A stretch of 64,000 nucleotides of DNA. It comes from Halichondria panicea (Eukaryota; Porifera; Demospongiae; Suberitida; Halichondriidae). The notes under the pieces are model-generated. The model saw only the letters and a list, made by a program, of their open reading frames with translations. It searched no databases and was not told where the DNA came from. The stretch covers positions 5,764,376-5,828,375 of the forward strand of contig NC_087392.1 in assembly GCF_963675165.1 (NCBI RefSeq). Reading direction: 5' to 3'. The translations under genes were made by a program, and so were the position numbers. Below, piece after piece: positions 32,247-41,065 of the stretch (position 1 is its first letter; every line of letters starts with the position of its first letter).

Positions 32247-34256
32247 GCTCTTCCCCTATATTCTGTGTCTCGGGGGTTCTGTAAGACACTGCTGTGTGAT
32301 ACTCTGAATGGTCTGCTAGTCAAGGAACCATCAACTGCTGTGTTAGAGTCAGCTAATACTGCATTCAAGTGGACATTAGCAGTCTCTAAAGAACTCAATA
32401 GTCATCTCTTATCCAAACAAGAAGGGGAACTAACAGCATTGACTCAAGCATATGATTCAGGTCTGCATGCTGTTTCAATACAACACTTCAGAAATGCTAT
32501 AATAATTGACCTGCAGTATGTAGACTTAGGATACAGAGCCTATAGTGTGGTCCCACTGTGTGCACTGTAGCTAGTGTACGGAGCCTATAGTGTGGTCCCA
32601 CTGTGTACACTGTAGCTTGTGTACAGAGCCTATAGTGTGGTCCCACTGTGTGCACTGTAGCTAGTGTACAGAGCCTATAGTGTGGTCCCACTGTGTGCAC
32701 TGTAGCTAGTGTACAGAGCCTATAGTGTGGTCCCACTGTGTGCACTGTAGCTTGTGTACAGAGCCTATAGTGTGGTCCCACTGTGTGCACTGTAGCTAGT
32801 GTACAGAGCCTATAGTGTGGTCCCACTGTGTACACTGTAGCTAGTGTACAGAGCCTATAGTGTGGTCCCACTGTGTGCACTGTAGCTAGTGTACAGAGCC
32901 TATAGTGTGGTCCCACTGTGTACACTGTAGCTAGTGTACAGAGCCTATAGTGTGGTCCCCACTGTGAACCCTGTAGCTAGTGTACAGAGCCTATAGTGTG
33001 GTCCCACTGTGTACACTGTAGCTAGTGTACAGAGCCTATAGTGTGGTCCCACTGTGTGCACTGTAGCTAGTGTACAGAGCCTATAGTGTGGTCCCACTGT
33101 GTACACTGTAGCTAGTGTACAGAGCCTATAGTGTGGTCCCACTGTGTACACTGTAGCTAGTGTACAGAGCCTATAGTGTGGTCCCCACTGTGAACCCTGT
33201 AGCTAGTGTACAGAGCCTATAGTGTGGTCCCACTGTGTACACTGTAGCTAGTGTACAGAGCCTATAGTGTGGTCCCACTGTGTACACTGTAGCTAGTGTA
33301 CAGAGCCTATAGTGTGGTCCCACTGTGTACACTGTAGCTAGTTGGTGGACTTTGTTAATAATTATGTTTACATTTCAAGTGAGGTGTTGCGTGTACAGGC
33401 TTTGCTGCTCTTCAGTGGTGGTCGTGTGTGGGCCTAGTGGCGTGTGGTTGGTTATCCGGGGGAGACCCTCGGGCCTATTACCCGATAGTGGAGGGTGTAC
33501 CTGGTGATGAGACTGCTGTACCCTCTACTCTACAACTAGCCTTCAAGACTGCTGTAACACACAAGAGAGGGGGTTCAGTGGATGTACTCGTGCAACTAAT
33601 GGCCATGACCTCTAACTCATTATCTGCCTCTGTCTCTGAGCTACTGCATGACAACTTCTCCTCTACTGAGAACCAGTTATACAGAGTGAGTCTTTAAGCT
33701 GAGCATGCTCACTAGTAACAAGATGTCCGCCCTCTCTACAGCTCGGTCTATTGCTGGCCACTGATTGGCTACTTGGTGTTCGTCTGTTGTTGTGGGAAAC
33801 AAGGGGGTCACAGGGAGTACGCAATGGCTACTATCAAGATCTGGAGACACTTACTAAACTTGTCAAACTATTACCAGCGGGAGTCTCACAGGTACCCCCC
33901 ACAGTGTACTATAAGCCTTGCGCTTATCAGCTGATTTAATAGATCTTTGAGAGACCTGTACTTTGTGTTCAAAATGTCCAATTTGTTATAGTGTTTGTGT
34001 TAATTGCTGTTATGCTTTGTCTATGTAGCTGCGTATGTACAAGGGTTGCTATCAACTGTTGGCTGGTGCTAATCCAGTCACTGTACAAGCTCTGCTTGGT
34101 GATGTGGGATACTCGCAGCTGAGACGCAGAGCACTGGCCACCAAGGTACGCCCACTTGTGTGTGGTGTGTATTATGTGATACCCCTCTATTAGGAGCCGC
34201 CCTCTAATAAAATGGTGACATCTGTTGGACCCTCCTTGGTACCTACCAGTGTCTGA
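26888..34256 (+). CDS. SREBF: Sterol regulatory element-binding protein (multi-exon)
   Basis: SREBP is an ER-bound bHLH factor released by S1P and S2P to activate lipid genes. Exons: 26888-27302 (acidic N-terminus, DMDLVGFLDMDD), 27458-27709 (Gln-rich coiled coil), 28131-28226, 29171-29352 and 29816-29927 (bHLH: KVHNLIEKKYRCSINDRIGV, with the SREBP-specific tyrosine, then LQKSAVLQKTIDFIEHL), then about 29989-30113. After 30320 come TM1 (YLMVVLLLAVFTLNPSSLMM, with the Asn-Pro needed by S2P), a luminal loop with RSLS (S1P-like) and TM2 (LLWGLWLLRAALVLLAFGWL). The regulatory domain starts VAYWRLRKQAERDMQNGEFT and continues to SVGPSLVPTSV, TGA at 34254-34256. The ATG at 26924 has the better -3 base and may be the true start. 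DSGHSS, near 30080, fits a beta-TrCP degron. Confidence 0.93.
27785..28110. repeat. About 31-bp minisatellite in an SREBF intron
   Basis: Eleven copies of a unit with TTCCACGCGTCCCTAGGAGC and CACTCCATTG. Copies differ by one to three bases, and spacing varies by a few bases. Confidence 0.9.
28280..29165. repeat. About 27-bp minisatellite before the SREBF bHLH exon
   Basis: About 33 copies of TGTGTGTGCACAGCAAGCCT followed by CATAC. The unit is a copy of the exon border (ACAGCAAGCCT at 29171-29181), so each contains a CACAG|CAAGCCT acceptor-like site. Unit length varies by two-base steps in the GT run. A 373-codon open frame through it is a repeat artefact unless the repeat is exonised. Confidence 0.9.
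29430..29760. mobile_element. Family P palindromic element in an SREBF intron
   Basis: Left arm TTTCTGAAAGCTTAGAAAGA; right arm GGTCTCTTTCTAAGCTTTC and GGATCCACGGAATTCAAG. The interior differs from the other copies. Confidence 0.6.
30891..31454. mobile_element. 564-bp inverted-repeat element with a 9-bp target duplication
   Basis: Terminal repeats of about 70 bp start TAGCCTCGATT and end with its reverse complement (AATCGAGGCTA); the arms share CGGCCTGGTACC, TATTGCAGGGGTGATAGTGC and GCATGC. GTCTCTACT flanks both sides (30882-30890, 31455-31463). A 9-bp duplication with long arms fits Mutator-like elements. No transposase is encoded. It lies in an SREBF intron. Confidence 0.85.
32510..33345. 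repeat. About 45-bp minisatellite (family M) in an SREBF intron
   Basis: About 18 copies of a unit with GTACAGAGCCTATAGTGTGG, TCCCACTGTGTACACTGTAG and CTAGT. Variants swap TACACTG, TGCACTG and AACCCTG. The same core sequence recurs, in the sense orientation of the host gene, at 38070-38410 and 41225-41362. Confidence 0.92.
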
Positions 34257-34442
34257 ACTAACTGAACTCTTTGTAAATAGTCTTGAACATGTATTCATTT
34301 TTATTGATAGTAATTACTGTAAAACTTGTCTGATAACATGGCAACCACTAATAGCATATCTTTTGAACCATTGAAAACTTATTAACTAAAAAATTACATC
34401 TATCGATCTACACATGTACAGTGTAGCTGCATGCATGGCCGA

Positions 34443-35959
34443 CTATGATCTTCTTAGATGACTGAAATGTTCCAGAGATTTGGTTAGAGCCTCATCAAAA
34501 GAGACGAGTGGTTTATAGCCAAAGTCCCTCTTGGCTCTGTCACAGCTGTAGTAATGGTGAGTGGCAGCCAGTGCTACTCTCATTGGAGTGAAGGTTGGGG
34601 TCAGAGTGGTGATGGGAGACACACACCAAGCTAATAACTGGAGTAGTAGGGCTAGAGTGTACACGAGCCAATAAGGAAGATGGTACACTGGGGCAGGATA
34701 ATGGAGGCCAGTCAGAACACGTGACATGAAGTCCCAGAATGGTAGGGGAGCATCATTAGTGATGAAATAGGCCTGTATAGAATAATCATGAAGTGTTAGT
34801 ATATTATTGCATGGCGCACTTTTCCCGGGAGTGGAGAGTCTGTAGTTAGAGCCTCCGCTGCCATTATGTGACCATGGGCGACATTCACAACATACGTAAA
34901 GTCCACTATGTTAGTGCCATCCCTATATAAACAGAACACACTGCAATAGTACTAGCAGTGGTGTTTCAACTTACCCAATAATGAACCTTGTTTTACCAGC
35001 CTTGCCAGTTTGTGCAATGGTGGGTATACAGAGTGGGTCCCTGGGTCCAAAGATGCCGTGAGGTCTTACTGCCACGGTGAGCAGCTTATCACAACTGGCC
35101 TCTAATACTATCTGTATTGAGGAAGGGGGGTTAGGCCGGGTGTGTACAGTACTATCTGTATTGAGGAAGGGGGGTTAGGGTGTGTACAGTACTATCTGCA
35201 TTGAGGAAGGGGAGGTTGGGGTGTGTACAGTACTATCTGTAGGGTAGGGTGGAACACATCACCTTCTCTTGTTGAATCTTGGTCTCAGTGTATGGGTCCA
35301 TAGGTTGCACTGCGTATGGCAGGTCTTCTGTTCCGTTCTTTATATCCTTCCCCTCATACACTACGCTAGCACTGCTGGTTAGTACTAGCTTCTGTACACA
35401 CATATACAGAGAGAGCACAAAGGTCAACACACACTTACTGCTACTCCAGCTTCTTTACAACACTGTATTAGACTGCGAGTACCCTCAATATTGACCCTGT
35501 GGAAGAGGTCGCAATTATTGGAGGCTGGAGATGGTGAGGCACAGTGGAACACTACACTCACATCTCTCAGAGACACCAGCAAATCCTGTATAGAGTGGAG
35601 GATAGTGGGGGTGGGGGGTGGGTGGAGGATAGTGGGAGGGGTGATGGAGGATAGTGGGGGGTGGGTGGAGGATAGTGGGGGGGGGGTTGACATTGCACAC
35701 ATACTTATATGGTGGAGCTACCTCTTTGTTGCACAGATCACCAATAAAGAATGTGACTTGATCGCTGTCAAAAGTCTTGCGTATATCAAATACGTTGACA
35801 TGATATCCTCTGTCTAGTAGAGTCTCTACCATGTGGCGACCCAGGAAACCACATCCTCCCACTACAGTGCAACTCTTGCTCTAGTGAGGGAACTCACATG
35901 GACATGAATAATGAGAGCTAATGCTCACTCACCTTCCTACTCCGCGTGGCTATAGGCAT
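34443..35959 (-). CDS. NSDHL: Sterol-4-alpha-carboxylate 3-dehydrogenase, decarboxylating (multi-exon)
   Basis: NSDHL removes the C4 carboxyl of sterol intermediates on ER and lipid droplets. A short first exon (MPIATRSRK from 35959) joins in phase 0 to [20 protein letters not shown], the Rossmann glycine loop. Next exons read [12 protein letters not shown] and [17 protein letters not shown], then [20 protein letters not shown] and PYTETK (catalytic Y-x-x-x-K), then [14 protein letters not shown]. The last exon reads [20 protein letters not shown], a membrane segment, [20 protein letters not shown] and SHLRRS, TAG at 34445-34443. The 3' end is 187 bp from that of SREBF (convergent). Its 5' end is 242 bp from CLN5. 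Confidence 0.95.
35110..35245. repeat. Triplicated acceptor region of an NSDHL intron
   Basis: On the coding strand CCTTCCTCAATACAG|ATAGTA occurs three times (one copy with ATGCAG), with a fourth degenerate CTACAG|ATAGTACTG. The copy at about 35108-35125 is the true exon start (ATAGTATTAGAGGCC, coding IVLEA). Confidence 0.8.
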
Positions 35960-36201
35960 CTTCACAGTCACTTGATCTCCACTCAGTCTCTACCTTATCA
36001 TCAGAAGCTGCTAAGCATGATCAGCCTATGTACATACGTACTACATGGGGCATAGCGCATGATGGGGTGATGGCAGACTTTCTCTGATGATCCATCTGCC
36101 ACGCCCCCATTTTATTGTTGAGTCAGCATAAACATGTTAAACACATGACTAAAAGAGAGTGGGCGTGACGACACTTGCACAAGACAGACTCTGTGCACAA
36201 G
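35960..36201. promoter_or_regulatory. Bidirectional promoter between NSDHL and CLN5
   Basis: ATGGGGTGAT at 36062-36071 is the reverse complement of ATCACCCCAT, 9/10 to the LDL-receptor SRE (ATCACCCCAC). TGAGTCAGCA at 36119-36128 is an NF-E2/MARE-type site. CCACGCCCCC near 36099 is a GC-box-like motif. No CCAAT box is seen. SREBP control of NSDHL is established in vertebrates; control here is inferred. Confidence 0.5.
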
Positions 36202-37632
36202 ATGGCTGTCTGTGTGCGCGTGTTGGTGGTGTTGTGTGTGTTCCTGTCTCCCTGCGTGAGTACCTCATGGCCAGTACCATACAGGAGGTATCAGAGCCGA
36301 TCTTTGTCGAACTCTTACTGCAAGGCACAATATGCATTCTGCCCCACTGGCTTCAAAGCTGGCTACATCCCCACCATGGCTGACAATGACACTATTCAAG
36401 TGTTTGTGCTCAAAGCTCCAGTCTGGGAGTTCAAGTTTGGAGACCTCCTCTCTAACTTTGTGAGTCAGAGTTAATTGTGTTAGGGAAGAATGTAAGTGTG
36501 TGCTTTGTCAGGATCAGGCCTAGCTAGCTGTTTTCTGCTAACTTTGACATAAGGCCACTCCAAGTGATACTCTGGTTTCTGGTCCACCGCCCCGCATCAT
36601 ATTTTATTCTTGGATTTCTATCTACTACGCATGCGCAGAATGGTCCATGTGGCACAAAATAGTGTGATAATGATATTCATTTGCAAAATAATGAGTTCAT
36701 AAGGTGAAATTGATAACGAGAAAAGCCGCCCGCCCACATGCAATTAGAAAAACTTCAGGACCAGAACCAGAGTGTCACTTGGAGTGTCACTTGGAGTGGC
36801 CTAAATATAAAATAATGGTGTTATAATTTTAGTAGCTGTTTTACATGTATATACGCAGCACCTCATAACTACAATGAATCATGTGTTGTACACACACACA
36901 CACACACACGTGCAGAAGATCATGCATGATGCGATTGGCTTCCGTAGCAAGAGTACAGGATTGAACTATACGACAGAGTGGTACGAATTGTTCCAGTTGT
37001 TTAACTGCACGTTCCCCCATACGGTGTCTGACCATCCAGACCCACTGTGGTGTAATCAAGGTGCTGCTTGCTTATATCCAGGGATAGACGACAACCATTG
37101 GAGACAAAATGGAACACTAGAGGAAGTGGCTTTGTTGAGTGGGACACAGTTTAACCAATTGGCAAAGTATATTCTCCAGGACAATACCACTGGACTGTTC
37201 TATGAGACATGGAGAGTTTCTGACACGAATGGATCGCTATGGTTTCATCCGTTTGATTGTGCTAGTTACGTTGTTCGTGTATTTCAGGAGATGAGTCGAC
37301 TTGGAGCCAACTATCTTCCCGGGAAATCAGGAGCAAACTATACCTATATCACCCTTTATTCTGATGCACCTCGTTACCTTGGTAACGATACGACTATATT
37401 TGGAGCCCAGGGCAACCAAACACTAGCGGCAGAAATAATGACATTTTACAGTTATTTCCAAGCCCACCAACCGACTCCCAAATTTGTCGAGAGTCTTCTG
37501 GAAATATTTGATTTCCTCTACTTGAAGGATGAGTTTTACTTGTACTATAACGCTGGATATTGGCACCTTCCAATGAAGAAACCTCACGTCAAACTGAGCT
37601 ACGAATATGAGCCATTCAAAGCACCTAACTGA
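36202..37632 (+). CDS. CLN5: CLN5, lysosomal bis(monoacylglycero)phosphate synthase (2 exons)
   Basis: Human CLN5 is a soluble lysosomal protein, recently assigned BMP synthase activity. Exon 1 (36202-36459) begins with a signal peptide (MAVCVRVLVVLCVFLSP) and reads WPVPYRRY, CPTGFKAGYIPTM and APVWEFKFGDLLSNF. Exon 2 (36916-37632) gives KIMHDAIGFRSKSTGLNYTT, EWYELFQLFNCTFPH, WCNQGAACLYPGIDDNHW and HPFDCASYVVRVFQE; the Cys after Asp matches the human active-site cysteine region. It ends YWHLPMKKPHVKLSYEYEPF. The product is 324 residues and several N-glycosylation sequons are conserved. The splice is phase 0. The intron holds a CA run and nothing else. Confidence 0.96.
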
Positions 37633-37877
37633 CTTTTGATAGAACTACATAATCATTTTTTGGCTGCATAATTACAGCTGTATATGGTTTGTGCTAGTAC
37701 ACTTAATGTCACGACATTGTACTATTTATCCTAGGGTTATAGTCTGAGATATTAGACTTTAATATTACTAGGTTATGCGCGCTGTATCTTGATTGACAGC
37801 GTTTGAAATATTCCAAATTTTTATGTAAATATTTATTGTCAACAAAACAAAACGTACACTTATAATGAGTTAATGTG
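37633..37877. other. Convergent intergenic region, CLN5 and the F-box gene
   Basis: Both genes end here. An AATAAA on the minus strand at about 37832-37837 lies 41 bp past the stop of the F-box gene. Confidence 0.55.
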
Positions 37878-40800
37878 CTAGTGTTGAGTGGGATGGAAGT
37901 CCCACAGCTTGATGCTGCTGCTCTGGTGTGCACTGATGACATGCACCTCATCCCACACTAGCGATGACAGTTTCCCGTTCCCTCCAGTCAGAGTGCGAAT
38001 ACAACGCCCACTGCACACACACACAAGACCAGAATTAAATATAACACATGAAATTATTATAGTCAACCTAGCTACACATGTACAGTGGGACCACACTATA
38101 GGCTCCGTACACTACACATGTACAGTGAGACCACACTATAGGCTCCGTACACACATGTACAGTGGGACCACACTATAGGCTCCTACAGTGGGACCACACT
38201 ATGGGCTCCGTACACTACGCATGTACAGTGGGACCACACTATAGGCTCCGTACACTACGCATGTACAGTGGGACCACACTATAGGCTCCATACACACATG
38301 TACAGTGGGACCACACTATAGGCTCCATACACTACGCATGTACAGTGGGACCACACTATAGGCTCCGTACACTACGCATGTACAGTGGGACCACACTATA
38401 GGCTCCTACACTAGTCTACACACTGTAGTGATTCTTTAATCAATGGTTGGGGACTCTAGCTGCCATAATGAATCATCAACTGATTTTCTGATAGCTTAGA
38501 AATGGTGTTATCAAAGTTAATTCATATTTAAAGTATTTGTCGGCCATACCATCATGGTCCAAGGCTGAAAATGAAATGTTGGGTTTTAATAATTAATGAA
38601 AGGTCTCTTTCTAAGCTCAGAAATTCTTTAACCTCCCATCTGTATGGCTAGATATATTGCACACCTCTTAATGTCCCAGTACTTGATGACCCCGTCTTGA
38701 CCTCCGCTCAGGATAGTGCCGACTTTTGGACCACTAACCCTCAACTGTACACACTCCACTCGTTCACAGTGACCTTTGAACTCCCCCAGCCGCTCTAATG
38801 TTGCACCAGTCCACAGAGTGACAACAGACCCACACCCAGACACTAGATAGCCCTGCATTAGAATGTATACCCAGAGCTAACGTTCGATTGTTCACAACTT
38901 GTGTTAGGAACGTCTAAGTTCAAAGCTAAAAGATGCATTTAGCAGTTGTTTGGTAGTGCTACAATTAATATGGTGTGCTGTGTGTGTGTGTGTGTGTGAT
39001 TACCTTGTCCCAGTGTAGACTCAGTACAGGGGCACTGCCTGTGTGGGCGGTCACCCTCACACACTCTCCACTCTTCACACACCACTGCCGAATACTCTGC
39101 ATATACATAACATAAGCCACTTAATTAATATTTAACACATTTGGATTTGTTAGGCTCAATCAAAGAATGTTGTTTACAGTTAGGCTGGCTGAATGAACAC
39201 TGTTTATGGAGGTCACAATCAACAGCTAGGTAGTATAGCCACAGACATTGTGATGATGACCTTATCTCCTGATGCAGTGAATGCTGTGTGTCCATTGCTG
39301 TCCAGCTCCACTCCAAACACACCACCACCGTGTCCCAACAGTCTCTTGGATAGTACACATCCTCGAATATCCCACAACACAGCCTGCATGAGGGGGACAA
39401 TACTGATCAATACAGCCTGCATGAGGGGGACAATACTGATCAGTACAGCCTGCATGAGGGGGACAATACTGATCAATAATCAGGTCATGTGGGTAGTGGG
39501 TTGTGGTACATTGTTGCCAACACATCAATTACTGAACAATTGTAGAATAATTATTGAACATGAGAACATGTGTACAGTGATTGATGAGAAATGAGTGACA
39601 CATTAAACTAACACTAGCTATTATTATAGAGTACACGGGTTCATTAGTCCAATGTCAGTCGCCCTTTGTACACGGTCATGAGAGGCTCTTCATCATCTTC
39701 CCCCATTCCTCCAATCAGAGCTAGTTCAGACCCTGGCAGTCGCACCACTGCACAAGAGAAGCACTTGACTGGGATATCGTCCATACGAAGCCACTCATGG
39801 CTCAGAGGAGAGTAAGCGTGTAGAGCTCCAGACTTGTGCTCCAAGCTCTCATCACTGCCACCCACTGCTACTAGACAGCCTCCAATAGTTGTGGCAGTGG
39901 CAGCATAGCGTGGTGCATCAGGGACCCTCTGCCATAGGTTGGGAGTTGGGCTATCCAAAGCTGAAGCTCCACTACTAGCAAAGCCGCGACTATGTGTAAG
40001 AGCTTCCTCCACAAGGCGTTGTAAGGGAACACCAAACACACGCTTAGTGGGATGATCAAAATCAGTGTCTGTGAATCCTCCCAGTAGATAGCAATGGTTG
40101 TGTATAGTGGCATAAGACATGCCGGTGACAGCCAGAGGGAGGGGCTCTGCTCTATACCACTGACTACTCTCACTGGAATACACTTCTACAGAGCGGACAC
40201 AGATATCATGCTTGTCGTCCAGGACCACCCCACCACAAGCAATGAGAGTGGAGGAATAGGTGATGAGAGTAGGCAGTAGTCTAGGAGTGGGCATGCCAGG
40301 CAGAGAGGTGTCATAATCTCCTGTAGAGTCATCGAATGTGTGGACATCTCCAGTCAGAGAGTAGGGCACTTTACCATCAGCTTCTCCTGTAGTGGGAGTA
40401 GATATTGTCAATATAGTGGCAGGATAGTACACTGGTCAATATAGTGGCGGGATAGTACACTGGTCAATATAGTGGCAGGATAGTACACTGGTCAATATAG
40501 TGGCGGGATAGTACACTGGTCAATATAGTGGCAGGATAGTACACTGGTCAATATAGTGGCGGGATGGACACTAGTCAATATAGTGGCGGGATAGTACACT
40601 GGTCAATATAGTGGCGGGATAGTACACTGGTCAATATAGTGGCGGGATAGTACACTGGTCAATATAGTGGCGGGATAGTACACTGGTCAATATAGTGGCG
40701 GGATGGACACTAGTACAGTACAGTAGCTACTCACCTGTACTCTCATAGGCTCCTCCTACCAGTGTGAGCTGATCCATGAAGTTGGACATACCAAAGCCAA

Positions 40801-41007
40801 CCACAGGACAATTATCGACAGACTTCCATTGGTCGGTGGCTAGATGATAGGAGAACATCTTACAGCGCTCCCCTTCACTCATAGTGGTGGTCCCACTGCC
40901 AAAGTAGACCACACCTCCTACACGCACCGCTTGAGCAAAGATCATGGCTTGAGGCAATCCAGATAATTGCTTCCAATGGAACTTAGCCTGTGGGCTTAAA
41001 AGGTGAG

Positions 41008-41065
<58 letters not shown>

